Source of the DNA: CAWDZK01 sp963807005
GTDB lineage: Bacteria; Actinomycetota; Actinomycetes; JACCUZ01
Length of the DNA: 64,000 bases
Assembly: GCA_963807005.1 (NCBI GenBank)
Contig: CAWDZK010000005.1
Location: forward strand, 62,001 to 126,000
Reading direction: 5' to 3'
Numbering within the stretch: position 1 is the stretch's first letter; each line of letters starts with the position of its first letter. Below are positions 26,792-35,362 of this stretch, piece after piece. The translations under genes were made by a program, and so were the position numbers. Under the pieces are notes generated by a model, which did no database searches, had not been told where the DNA came from, and saw nothing but the letters and a program-made list of their open reading frames with translations.

Positions 26792-28134
26792 CCGCGGTCC
26801 CCGCGGCGGTTCCCGTAGAGCAGGTACTCGCGTCGTCGGTGGTCGAAGGCGTCGAGCTCGTCCTGCCAGGCAGCCACGACATCCTCCGCCGACGCGCCGG
26901 CGTCGACCATCGTGCGGAACCGGGTCGAGCCGGTGAGCTTGTCGATCCAGTTGTCCGAGCGCCAGGCGAACGCCGAACCGTAGATCCGCCTCGCCGCCAC
27001 GATCATCGCCGTGGCCGTGCGCAGCGGGTCGAACAGCGACGGGTCGGTGACGTGCAGCTGCAGACCCGTGCAGGCAGTCCCGACGTGCTTGGAGAACGTC
27101 GGGGTGAAGTAGGCCTCCCGGACCAGCACCCCCGGCAGGTCCTGGTCACGCAGGGTCTGCGCCCACCGCTCGTCGACGAAGGGGGCGCCGACCAGCTCGA
27201 ACGGTCGGGTGGTGCCCCGACCCTCCGACAGGTTCGTCCCCTCGAACATGCAGGTGCCCGGATACACCAGCGCCGTGTCCGGGGTCGGCATGTTGGGTGA
27301 GGGCAGCACCCACGGCAGTCCGGTGTCGGCGTAGGCCCGCCGGCGGTCCCACCCGCGCATCCGCACGACGTCCAGCTGCAGCGGGTCGTCGGCCTCGTCC
27401 GGCAGGAACTCCGTGGCGAAGAGCAGGGCCAGCTCTCCGACGGTCATGGCGTGCTGCTGGCAGATCTCGCGGCGCCCGACGAAGGTCGCGAACGCACGGT
27501 CGAGGACCGGGCCGCGCGCGACCCGGCCGGTCGTCGGGTTGGGGCGGTCCAGCACGACGAAGCGCTTGCCGGTCACCGCCGCCGCGACCATGCAGTCGTA
27601 CATCGTCCAGATGTAGGTGTAGAAACGGGCGCCGACGTCCTGGATGTCGAAGACCAGGGTGTCCACGCCCGAGCGACGGACGATGTCCGCCAACGCCTCG
27701 CCGCTCTTGAGGTAGGTGTCCCAGACCCTCACCCCGGTGCGCTCGTCGACGTAGCTGCCCTCCGAGCCGCCGGCTTGTGCCGTGCCCCGGAACCCGTGCT
27801 CCGGACCGAGCACCGCAACCAGGTCGAGGTCGCCCGAGGTGGCCATCACGTCGACCTCGTGCGTCAGGTCGGGAAGCACACCGGTCGGGTTGGTGACCAT
27901 GCCCACCCGCTGCCCGCGCAGGACGTCGTAGCGGCTGGCGATCAGCTCCTCGACACCGGTCCGTACCCGCCGGTCCCGGCCCCCCGTCGCCGCGGCGACG
28001 GGCGCATGCAGCGCCGGCCCGGCGACCGTCCCCACCGCGGCGGCGCCCAGCGCCCCGATGAAGCCTCTCCGACGGATGCCGGGCCGCTGTGCGCCGTCGT
28101 CGACCCGGTCGGTGATGCCGTTGTCCCGGCTCAT
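26788..28134 (-). CDS. namZ: exo-beta-N-acetylmuramidase (DUF1343)
   Basis: The 448-aa exported protein starts with a Tat-type signal (RRRGFIGALGAAAVG at residues 21-35). It contains the DUF1343 landmarks VGMVTNPTGV, VLGPEHGFRG with the conserved Glu of NamZ, FDIQDVGARFYTYIWTM, VLDRPNP, LPSPNMPT and EGTNLSEGRGTT. NamZ (Bacillus YbbC) releases MurNAc from the non-reducing end of peptidoglycan fragments. The ATG overlaps the nagZ stop and its own stop overlaps the amiE ATG (ATGA at both ends), so the three exported hydrolases are translationally coupled. Tat export of this one next to Sec-type signals on its neighbours is notable. Confidence 0.88.
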   Translation of the reverse strand: MSRDNGITDRVDDGAQRPGIRRRGFIGALGAAAVGTVAGPALHAPVAAATGGRDRRVRTGVEELIASRYDVLRGQRVGMVTNPTGVLPDLTHEVDVMATSGDLDLVAVLGPEHGFRGTAQAGGSEGSYVDERTGVRVWDTYLKSGEALADIVRRSGVDTLVFDIQDVGARFYTYIWTMYDCMVAAAVTGKRFVVLDRPNPTTGRVARGPVLDRAFATFVGRREICQQHAMTVGELALLFATEFLPDEADDPLQLDVVRMRGWDRRRAYADTGLPWVLPSPNMPTPDTALVYPGTCMFEGTNLSEGRGTTRPFELVGAPFVDERWAQTLRDQDLPGVLVREAYFTPTFSKHVGTACTGLQLHVTDPSLFDPLRTATAMIVAARRIYGSAFAWRSDNWIDKLTGSTRFRTMVDAGASAEDVVAAWQDELDAFDHRRREYLLYGNRRGDRG

Positions 28135-29936
28135 GTGGTGGACGCCAAGCCGTGCCCGTACGGGTACAGGGTCGTGCCGGGGTCGCCGGCAGCGGGGATC
28201 GCCACCGGCAGGCGTCCGGCGGGGTGGACCTCACCGAAGAGCACCCGGGCGAGCGACTCGACGGAGACGGCGGTGGTGGAGTACGTCGCGAGGTAGGTCG
28301 GCGCCTCGGTGAAGTAGGCGATGTCGTACGGGTCGCGCACGGCAATGACGACGACCGGCTTGCCGGTCGCGAGGAGCTGCTTGACGAGCTTCTGCTGGCC
28401 TGCGCTGGTCCACGCCCTGTTGGTCGCCACCACGACCTGGTCGCTGCGACCGGCCTGCTCGACGGCGCTGACGATCGCCGCGTCGCTGGGTGCGGTGCCG
28501 GTGTTGTAGGCGCTCGCGGCCAGGCCGCGGGCGGCCAGCCGCTCGGCGAGCGTCGACGTGACGCTGGCGCCGGTGACGAGCACCTGCTGCCCGTTCCGGG
28601 CCAGCGGCAAGGCGTCCGCGTCGTCCTTGAGGAGGGTGACGGTGCCGTCGGTGATCTCCTGCGCCCGCTCCTGGTGCGCCTCGGTACCGACAAGGGAACC
28701 GACCCTCGACTCGTCGACGAAGACGTTCTTGGCCCGGAAGAGACCGCGCGCCCGCTTCAGCCGGAGCACGCGCTGGACGGACTCGTCGATGCGGTCCTCG
28801 GACAGCTCACCGGAGCGCACCGCGTCGAGGACCGCGTGGTACGCGACGTCCAGCTTGCCGGGAGCCGGCATCAGCAGCTGGTCGACGCCGGCCTGGAGTG
28901 CCAGCACCGGGATGCGGTCGTCGCCGAAGCCGTCGCGGACACCCTGCATGGTCAGCGCATCGGTGATGACGACCCCGTGGTATCCCAGCTCGCCGCGCAG
29001 GACGCCGGTGATGATCGGCTTCGACAGCGTGGCGGGAGTCCCTGACGGGTCCAGCGCGGGGACGACGATGTGCGCCGTCATGACCGTGCCGATGCCCCTG
29101 CGGATCGCGGCACGGAAAGGAGGCGCGTCGATCGCGTCCCACTCGGCCCGTGAGTGGTTGATGATCGGCACCCCGTAGTGGCTGTCCGTCGCCGTGTCCC
29201 CGTGGCCGGGAAAGTGCTTCGCGGTGGCCGCGACACCGGCGTCCTGGTAGCCCTCGACGGTGGCCGACACCATCGAGGACACCAGGGCGGGGTCGGACCC
29301 GAAGGAGCGCACACCGATGACCGGGTTCTGCGGGTTCACGTTCACGTCGGCCACCGGCGCGAAGTTCTGGTTGATGCCGAGCGCCCGGAGCTCCGTGCCG
29401 CTGATCCGCGCGGCGTCGTAGGTGTTGCGCACGCTGCGGCCTGCACCCAGCGCCATGTTTCCCGGCAGCTGGGTGGCAGGCGGGCCCACGCGGGTCACGA
29501 CGCCGTGCTCCTGGTCGGTGCTGATCAGCAGAGGGATTCCCCGGCGCTGCGAGGTCGACGCCCGCTGAAGTCCGTTGGACAGGCCGGCGATCTGCTCGGG
29601 GTTCGCGACGTTGTTGGACCAGGCGAAGTAGATGACGCCCCCGACGTGGTACTTCTCGATCAGCTCCTCGCCGTTGGCGACGCCGAGGTCCTGCTCGTTG
29701 TGCGCCACGTCGGTGGGGTCGCTCGTGTCGGCGGTCTGCCCGTACGCGTAGGTGACGAAGAGCTGGCCGACCTTCTCCTCGAGGGTCATCCGGCTGATCA
29801 TCCGGTCGATCCGGTCGGTCCGGTGGGTCCGGTCGGTGCCCTGGGCGACTGCCGGTGCACCGAACGACGTCAGGGCGACCGCACCTGCGCCGACGAGCAG
29901 GAGCAGCAGTCGGAGTCGCAGGCGGATCTCGGGCAC
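28131..29936 (-). CDS. nagZ: exported beta-N-acetylglucosaminidase, GH3
   Basis: The 601-aa glycoside hydrolase family 3 protein begins at GTG 29936, four nt after GGAGG, with a hydrophobic Sec signal (VPEIRLRLRLLLLL). The catalytic domain has STDQEHGVVTRVG, KHFPGHGDTATDSH (residues 240-253; His and Asp acid/base pair unique to NagZ-type GH3) and VVITDALTMQGV with the nucleophile Asp. A C-terminal GH3_C domain follows (about 430-601). It cleaves GlcNAc from muropeptides, or from chitin fragments, outside the membrane. It is first in the nagZ-namZ-amiE transcript, downstream of a promoter sharing its box with the regulator gene. Confidence 0.9.
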   Translation of the reverse strand: MPEIRLRLRLLLLLVGAGAVALTSFGAPAVAQGTDRTHRTDRIDRMISRMTLEEKVGQLFVTYAYGQTADTSDPTDVAHNEQDLGVANGEELIEKYHVGGVIYFAWSNNVANPEQIAGLSNGLQRASTSQRRGIPLLISTDQEHGVVTRVGPPATQLPGNMALGAGRSVRNTYDAARISGTELRALGINQNFAPVADVNVNPQNPVIGVRSFGSDPALVSSMVSATVEGYQDAGVAATAKHFPGHGDTATDSHYGVPIINHSRAEWDAIDAPPFRAAIRRGIGTVMTAHIVVPALDPSGTPATLSKPIITGVLRGELGYHGVVITDALTMQGVRDGFGDDRIPVLALQAGVDQLLMPAPGKLDVAYHAVLDAVRSGELSEDRIDESVQRVLRLKRARGLFRAKNVFVDESRVGSLVGTEAHQERAQEITDGTVTLLKDDADALPLARNGQQVLVTGASVTSTLAERLAARGLAASAYNTGTAPSDAAIVSAVEQAGRSDQVVVATNRAWTSAGQQKLVKQLLATGKPVVVIAVRDPYDIAYFTEAPTYLATYSTTAVSVESLARVLFGEVHPAGRLPVAIPAAGDPGTTLYPYGHGLASTT

Positions 29937-30029
29937 GGTGCCTCCTCGGCTTGCGGCGTCTGGCGGGGCGTCCGTCAGGCGGCTGCGGAGCGATCGGGGC
30001 ACTGAAACCCAGCAACATGATTGCGCCGC

Positions 30030-30065
30030 CGTCCGAAAGTTACCTACGCTGCCCCTCGTGGTCAA
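30030..30065 (-). promoter_or_regulatory. nagZ-namZ-amiE promoter with shared GTAACTTTC box
   Basis: TTGACC (30065-30060) and TAACTT (30042-30037) on the minus strand are separated by exactly 17 bp. The -35 and following bases TTGACCACG and the -10 region GTAACTTTC match the regulator promoter at 25055-25090. The predicted start near 30030 gives a leader of about 94 nt. Confidence 0.7.
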
Positions 30066-30105
30066 CGGTCAGAACAGCAAAAATGCCGCCAACTGGGCAG
30101 GCGGC

Positions 30106-31116
30106 TCACGCGCACAGACGGGCGTGCGTCTCGACGGTCGCCAGCCCGGGGTCCAGCACCCTGAGCGCCAGCCAGGCAGCGCCGCCCACCCCGCTGCGGG
30201 CGGACCGGACCTGCCCCTGGTAGCGGTCCGCGAGCAGCGACCGGAGCACCAGCCCCACGGGGGACGAGTCGCCGGCCAGGCTGCCGGCCAGCACGATCGG
30301 CGTGGCCTCGGCGGGGTCGCGGATCCGGGCCAGCGTGGCGGCCAGGGCTGTCGCCGCGCGGTCGACGATCGACCTGGCCAGCGGGTCGTCGGCCCAGTAG
30401 GCGGCAGTGACCAGGGGGGCCAGCGCGGAGAGCAGCACGCCCGGAGCCGAGTTCACCGCCTGGATCACCCGCTCGCGGCTCCGGTCCGTCGCCGGCCGGT
30501 CCGGCACGGGTGGGAGCTGCTCGCTCCCGGGGCCGGGGTCGAGCTCGCGCAGCACGGCAGTGACCAGTGGACCGGCTGGCGCCCCGGCGTCCAGGGTGCG
30601 CAACGAGGCGCGGACGGCCTCGCGCCCGAGCCAGAAGCCGGACCCGTCGTCGCCGAGCAGCCAGCCGTGGCCGTCGGCCGTCCGCGTCAACCGGTGACCG
30701 GCCACCGCGCCCGCGGCGGCGCCCGTACCCGCCACCAGGACCGCGCCGTCCGCCTCGTGGGTACCGGCCGCGAACGCCACCTCGAGGTCGGGTGCGTAGC
30801 CGGGGTCGCACGTGAGCCCGGCGTCGGCCCACACCTGGGCGAACAGCGACGCGACCGCCCGGGTCCGCAGAGCCGATCCGCCCGCGACCCCGACTACCGA
30901 CGCACGCACCTGGCCGGGATCGACCTCGGCCAGCGCCACGTCCAACGCGCCGGCGAACGCAGCCGCCGCACCCGCCGCGTCGGTGGTCGGGTTCCCGCCG
31001 CCGGTCACGCCCCGACCGCGTTCCAGGCCGTCGCCGTCGACCACCGTGATGCGCGTCGACGTTCCCCCCAGGTCGCCGCCGAGCGCCAGGAACTGCTGCT
31101 CCACGAAAAACCCCAT
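30106..31116 (-). CDS. BadF/BadG-family amino-sugar kinase (GlcNAc/MurNAc kinase-like)
   Basis: The 336-aa protein has the ASKHA phosphate loop GGDLGGTSTRITVVD near residue 14, a second phosphate motif VAGTGAAAGAVAG, and GWLLGDDGSGFWLGREAV, which identifies the BadF/BadG/BcrA ATPase group of N-acetylglucosamine kinases. Clostridial MurK, from the same group, phosphorylates both MurNAc and GlcNAc. An ABC transporter delivers unphosphorylated sugar, so a kinase is required here, in contrast to the PTS-based Bacillus system. It is divergent from the SIS-protein gene (117 bp apart) and upstream of nagZ. Confidence 0.87.
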   Translation of the reverse strand: MGFFVEQQFLALGGDLGGTSTRITVVDGDGLERGRGVTGGGNPTTDAAGAAAAFAGALDVALAEVDPGQVRASVVGVAGGSALRTRAVASLFAQVWADAGLTCDPGYAPDLEVAFAAGTHEADGAVLVAGTGAAAGAVAGHRLTRTADGHGWLLGDDGSGFWLGREAVRASLRTLDAGAPAGPLVTAVLRELDPGPGSEQLPPVPDRPATDRSRERVIQAVNSAPGVLLSALAPLVTAAYWADDPLARSIVDRAATALAATLARIRDPAEATPIVLAGSLAGDSSPVGLVLRSLLADRYQGQVRSARSGVGGAAWLALRVLDPGLATVETHARLCA

Positions 31117-31232
31117 ATCGTCAGATTTCGGTTAGTGTCGCACCGATTTCCCCCGGCTCACACTTCCCGCCGACCCGGCCCCGCAGCCGGTCGGGCACCC
31201 GCCGCGAGCCCAGGACACGGGAGGCCCGCGCG

Positions 31233-32027
31233 ATGACGGATGCGCGACCTGACAGTGAGACCGCCGCGCCGGTGAGCACGGTGGGCGCGCAGGCCTACCT
31301 CGACGCGCTCACGCCGATCATGACCAGGGTCGCCGAGCAGGCCGGCGGGCCGGTGCAGCTCGCTGCCGACCTCGTCGTGGCGTCGTTGCGGGCCGGAGGC
31401 GTCGTCCAGGCGTTCGGGTCCGGGCACTCCGAGGCGCTGGCCATGGAGGTCGCCGGACGGGCAGGGGGGCTGGTGCCGACCAACCGGCTGGCGCTGCGTG
31501 ACGTGGTCACCGTCGGCGGCGAGTCCCCCGACGTGCTCGCCAACAAGCACCTCGAACGCGACCCGTCGATCGCCCACCGGCTCTACGACCTCGCCAACGT
31601 GTCTCCGGCCGACGTGTTCGTGATCGCCTCGAACTCCGGCGTCAACGGCTCGATCGTCGAGCTCGCGCAGCTGGTGAAGCAGCGCGGGCACCGGCTGGTC
31701 GCCATCACGTCGTTCGTCCAGACGGCAGCGGTGGACTCCCGGCATCCGTCCGGCACGAAGCTGCTCGACCACGCCGACGTCGCTCTCGACAACGGCGCGC
31801 CGTACGGCGACGCGGTGCTGCCACTTCCCGGCGGCGGCACGGTGTGCGCCGTCTCGTCGATCACCGGCGCCCTGCTTGCGCAGCTGATCGGCGCCGAGGT
31901 CGTCCGGCGGCTCACCGAGGCGGGTGAGACACCCCCCGTCTACCTGTCGGCCAACGTCCCCGGCGGGGACGAGCACAACACCGGCCTGGAAGAGAAGTAC
32001 GCCGGGCGGATCCGACGCACCGTCTGA
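31233..32027 (+). CDS. SIS-domain phosphosugar protein (UPF0309, NagS-like)
   Basis: The 264-aa protein has a single SIS fold with the phosphosugar loop VVQAFGSGHSEALAMEV and SNSGVNGSIVELAQ, and a conserved LPGGGTVCAVSS end. This is the UPF0309 type, shorter than the MurNAc-6-P etherase MurQ and without the MurQ signature (GTSGR type). From memory, the Streptomyces coelicolor member SCO4393 (NagS) acts on GlcNAc-6-phosphate. GGGAGG lies 8 nt before ATG 31233. It heads the plus-strand unit with ngcEFG and nagB, so it likely works on GlcNAc-6-P or MurNAc-6-P. Isomerase, dehydratase and etherase roles all remain open. Confidence 0.82.
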   Translation: MTDARPDSETAAPVSTVGAQAYLDALTPIMTRVAEQAGGPVQLAADLVVASLRAGGVVQAFGSGHSEALAMEVAGRAGGLVPTNRLALRDVVTVGGESPDVLANKHLERDPSIAHRLYDLANVSPADVFVIASNSGVNGSIVELAQLVKQRGHRLVAITSFVQTAAVDSRHPSGTKLLDHADVALDNGAPYGDAVLPLPGGGTVCAVSSITGALLAQLIGAEVVRRLTEAGETPPVYLSANVPGGDEHNTGLEEKYAGRIRRTV

Positions 32028-32054
32028 CCTGTCGCCACCGAACAAGGAGAACGC

Positions 32055-33470
32055 ATGAACACCCCCAACGAGTACTCGCGCCGGCTGTTCCTGCGGCAGG
32101 CCATGCTGGCCTCGGCCGCCGCGGCCGGCGGCGGATCCTTCCTTGCTGCGTGCGCCAGCGGGGGCGGCGACAGCAACGGTTCCAGCGGCTCCGGCGCGGA
32201 CAAGAGTGCCGAGAACCCGTTCGGCGTGAAGGCAGACGCCCCCCTGGACGTGGTCATCTTCAAGGGCGGCTACGGCGACGACTACGCCAAGTTCGACGAA
32301 GGGCTCTACAAGAAGCGGTTCAGTGGCGCGAGCGTCAAGCACGCCGGCATCACTGACATCCGGCAGCAGCTCCAGCCGCGTTTCAACAGCGGCAACCCGC
32401 CGGACGTGATCGACAACTCCGGCGCCGAGCAGCTGCCGCTGTCGACCCTCGCCGACACCGGTCAGCTGACCGACCTGACCCAGCTGTTCGAGGCCCAGTC
32501 GATCGACGGCGGCAGGATCTCGGACACGCTGATCCCGGTGGCGCTCGAAGCCGGTGAGTACGGCGGCAAGGTCCTGGTCCTGAACTACGCCCTCGAGGTC
32601 TACGGCCTCTGGTACGACAAGACGCTGTTCGACGAGAAGGGCTGGCAGCCGGCCGAGACGTGGGACGACTTCCTTGCCCTCTGCAAGGAGATCAAGGGCG
32701 CGGGGATCGCGCCGATGGCGCACCAGGGCAAGTACCCGTACTACATCCAGCAGGTCGTCATGGACATGGCGGTCAAGCACGGCGGCAAGGAGGTCGTCTA
32801 CGCGATCGACAGCCTCGAGCCGAACGCCTGGAAGAACGACTCGGTCAAGATGGCCGCCGAGGCACTCCTGGAGATCAAGGCCAAGGGCTACATGCTCGAG
32901 GGGACCGAGGGCCTGGACCACATCCAGTCGCAGACCCGCTGGAACGAGGGCAAGGCCGCCTTCATCCCCTCCGGGTCGTGGCTGGAGAACGAGCAGAAGA
33001 AGGTCGCGCCGGAAGGCTTCGCCACCACGGTCGCCCCGACCCCGCTGCTGGACGGCGCCGCGCTGCCCTTCGACTGCACCCGGGTCAGCGCGGCGGAGGC
33101 GTTCATCGTGCCGGCGAAGGCCAAGAACGTCGCCGGTGGCCTCGAGTTCCTGCGCGTCATGCTGTCGAAGGAGGGCGCGTCGAAGTTCACCGAGCTGACG
33201 GCTGCACCGACCGTCGTCCAGGGTGCGGGCGAGGGACTCGAGCTCACCCCCGCGGCCGAGTCGGCCAGCGCGCTCGTCCAGGCGGGTGGCGACAACAACT
33301 GGAACTACTACTACTTCAACTGGTACTCGCCGATGAAGCCCAAGGTCGAGACCGCGTTCGGTGAGCTGGCTGCCGGCCGGATCACGGCCGACGAGTTCTG
33401 CGCCGCGGCGCAGAAGGCCGCCGACGAGACCGCCGCCGACCCACAGACGCAGAAGCGCACCCGCGCCTAG
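32055..33470 (+). CDS. ngcE: N-acetylglucosamine/chitobiose ABC transporter substrate-binding lipoprotein
   Basis: The 471-aa extracellular binding protein carries a Tat-like twin arginine (SRRLFLRQ, R9-R10) and a lipobox LAAC ending at Cys33, followed by a Gly/Ser linker, so it is exported folded and lipid-anchored. The body is a family 1 solute-binding protein with WYDKTLFDEKGW and WNEGKAAFIPSGSW, closest in pattern to NgcE of Streptomyces, which binds GlcNAc and N,N'-diacetylchitobiose. AAGGAG is 6 nt before the ATG. It is followed by two permeases without an ATPase gene, so a shared MsiK-type ATPase elsewhere would be needed. Confidence 0.88.
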   Translation: MNTPNEYSRRLFLRQAMLASAAAAGGGSFLAACASGGGDSNGSSGSGADKSAENPFGVKADAPLDVVIFKGGYGDDYAKFDEGLYKKRFSGASVKHAGITDIRQQLQPRFNSGNPPDVIDNSGAEQLPLSTLADTGQLTDLTQLFEAQSIDGGRISDTLIPVALEAGEYGGKVLVLNYALEVYGLWYDKTLFDEKGWQPAETWDDFLALCKEIKGAGIAPMAHQGKYPYYIQQVVMDMAVKHGGKEVVYAIDSLEPNAWKNDSVKMAAEALLEIKAKGYMLEGTEGLDHIQSQTRWNEGKAAFIPSGSWLENEQKKVAPEGFATTVAPTPLLDGAALPFDCTRVSAAEAFIVPAKAKNVAGGLEFLRVMLSKEGASKFTELTAAPTVVQGAGEGLELTPAAESASALVQAGGDNNWNYYYFNWYSPMKPKVETAFGELAAGRITADEFCAAAQKAADETAADPQTQKRTRA

Positions 33471-33512
33471 CCCGCCCACGAGAGTCGCCACCCGACGCGG
33501 GCGAGGAGTTCG

Positions 33513-34424
33513 ATGCGACACGGTCAGTACCGGTTCATCGCGGGGTTCTTGATCGTGCCCCTGGCGCTGTACGGGATCTTCGTCATCTCTCCGTTCGTCC
33601 AGGCGTTCTACTACGCGCTGACGAACTGGACCGGCGTCTCGACCGAGTTCGACTTCGTCGGGCTCCGGAACTTCGAGAACCTCATGCACGACTCGCTGTT
33701 CCTGCGCGCCCTGCGGAACAACGCACTGCTGCTGGCCGTGATGCCGCTGGCGGTCATCCTGATCTCGTTGTCCTTCGCCTTCCTGCTCAACGTGGGCAGG
33801 CGGGGAACCGGCGGCGGCGTCCGGGGCGTGCGCGGGTCGGGCTTCTACAAGCTGGCGTTCTTCCTGCCGCAGGTGCTGGCGGTCCCCGTCATCGCGGTGA
33901 TCTGGGCGGTCATGTTCGACCCGACGCCGCACGGTCTGGTCAACACCGTGCTGCGACGCGTCGGGCTGGGATCGTCCGGCTGGCTCGCCGATCCTGATCT
34001 GGCGCTGTACTGCGTCCTGTGGGTCCTGGTGTGGGGAAGCGTCGGGTTCTACCTGGTGCTGTTCAACGCCGCGATGTCCGCCATCCCACGGGACATCTTC
34101 GAGGCCGCACTGCTCGACGGGGCCGGTCGGGTGACCACCTTCTTCCGGGTCACGATCCCCCTCCTGTGGGACACGATCCAGACGTCGTGGGTGTACCTGG
34201 CAGTCCTGTCCCTCGACGTCTACGCCCTGGTCGCGGTGATGACCGCCGGTCCGGGTGGCCCCGACAACTCCACCCAGGTGATCTCGCTGCAGATCGCCCA
34301 GAACGGCTTCCAGTTCGGTCGCGCCGGCTACGCGTCGGCCATCGGGGTCGTGCTGTTCTTCATCACGCTGATCATCGCCGCCGTCATGCTGCGCGCCACC
34401 CGGCGCGAGCGGATCGAGTACTGA
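33513..34424 (+). CDS. ngcF: sugar ABC transporter permease, NgcF type
   Basis: The 303-aa MalF-like inner-membrane protein has six predicted helices, starting RFIAGFLIVPLALYGIFVISPFV. The EAA loop that docks the ATPase reads EAALLDGAGRVTTFFRVTIPLL. It follows ngcE by 42 bp and precedes ngcG by 8 bp. The long MalF periplasmic loop is absent, as is usual for CUT1 permeases of actinobacteria. Confidence 0.88.
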   Translation: MRHGQYRFIAGFLIVPLALYGIFVISPFVQAFYYALTNWTGVSTEFDFVGLRNFENLMHDSLFLRALRNNALLLAVMPLAVILISLSFAFLLNVGRRGTGGGVRGVRGSGFYKLAFFLPQVLAVPVIAVIWAVMFDPTPHGLVNTVLRRVGLGSSGWLADPDLALYCVLWVLVWGSVGFYLVLFNAAMSAIPRDIFEAALLDGAGRVTTFFRVTIPLLWDTIQTSWVYLAVLSLDVYALVAVMTAGPGGPDNSTQVISLQIAQNGFQFGRAGYASAIGVVLFFITLIIAAVMLRATRRERIEY

Positions 34425-34432
34425 GCGCCGCC

Positions 34433-35338
34433 ATGACGGTGACGACGCGAACAGGCCAGCCGGGCAGTCCCACCCCGGAGCAGCCGGCCCGACCCGCATC
34501 TGGATCGAGCGCCGGCCGCGCCGGCGAGGTCGGTGTCAACGTCTTCTCGCACGTCGTCCTGGTGGGCTGGGCGGTGATGGTGCTGGTGCCGTGCGGGTGG
34601 GCGCTGCTCGCCTCCCTGAAGACCTCGCGCGAGATCTTCGGGTCGCCCTGGTCGCTGCCCGACCACGTGCAGTGGTCGAACTTCGCCCACGCCTGGGACA
34701 AGGGAGTGGGCCGGTACCTGCTCAACAGCGTCGTCGTCGTCACCGGCGGCGTGCTGCTGACGATGCTGCTCGGCTCGATGGTCGCCTACGTCCTGGCGCG
34801 CTACGACTTCCGGGGCAACCGGGCCATCTACTACCTGTTCGCGGCCGGGATGATGTTCCCGGTCTTCCTGGCGATCGTGCCGCTGTTCTTCGTCGTGCAG
34901 AACCTCGGCCTGCTGTCGACCTACCAGGGGCTGATCCTGGTCTACACCGCCTACTCGCTGCCGTTCACGGTGTTCTTCATGCACTCGTTCTTCCGGACGC
35001 TGCCGACGTCCGTCGCGGAGGCGGCGTTCATGGACGGCTGCTCGCACACCGGTGTCTTCTTCCGCGTGATGCTCCCGATGGCGCGGCCCGGTCTGCTCAG
35101 CATCGGCATCTTCAACGTGATCGGGCAGTTCAACCAGTTCGTGCTGCCCGCGTTCCTCTCCCCGGAGAAGCCGGTGCTGGCCCAGGGCATCGCGACCCTG
35201 CTGGCCAGCCAGCGGTACGAGGGGGACTGGGGTGCCCTGTTCGCGGCCCTGACGATCGCGATGGTTCCGGTGGTCGTCGTCTACCTGATCTTCTACCGGC
35301 AGGTCCAGGCCGGCCTGACCAGCGGCACGCTGAAGTAG
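34433..35338 (+). CDS. ngcG: sugar ABC transporter permease, NgcG type
   Basis: This 301-aa MalG-like permease starts at ATG 34433, 8 bp after ngcF. A Pro/Ser-rich tail of about 30 residues precedes six helices (VLVGWAVMVLVPCGWALLASLK first). The EAA loop is EAAFMDGCSHTGVFFRVMLPM. With NgcE and NgcF it would form the CUT1 importer for GlcNAc or chitobiose released by NagZ and NamZ. No ATP-binding subunit is encoded in this unit. Confidence 0.88.
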   Translation: MTVTTRTGQPGSPTPEQPARPASGSSAGRAGEVGVNVFSHVVLVGWAVMVLVPCGWALLASLKTSREIFGSPWSLPDHVQWSNFAHAWDKGVGRYLLNSVVVVTGGVLLTMLLGSMVAYVLARYDFRGNRAIYYLFAAGMMFPVFLAIVPLFFVVQNLGLLSTYQGLILVYTAYSLPFTVFFMHSFFRTLPTSVAEAAFMDGCSHTGVFFRVMLPMARPGLLSIGIFNVIGQFNQFVLPAFLSPEKPVLAQGIATLLASQRYEGDWGALFAALTIAMVPVVVVYLIFYRQVQAGLTSGTLK

Positions 35339-35362
35339 CCCTGGCTGGGGAGGAGCGAGGCC

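Noticed and set aside
32028..32054. DasR-type operator before ngcE
   Set aside because: No ACTGGTCTAGACCACT-like sequence is present here or before nagB.
31158..34499. Open minus-strand frame of 1113 codons across the SIS, ngcE and ngcF genes
   Set aside because: It is the antisense shadow of G/C-biased codons; the plus-strand proteins have clear domains and Shine-Dalgarno sites.
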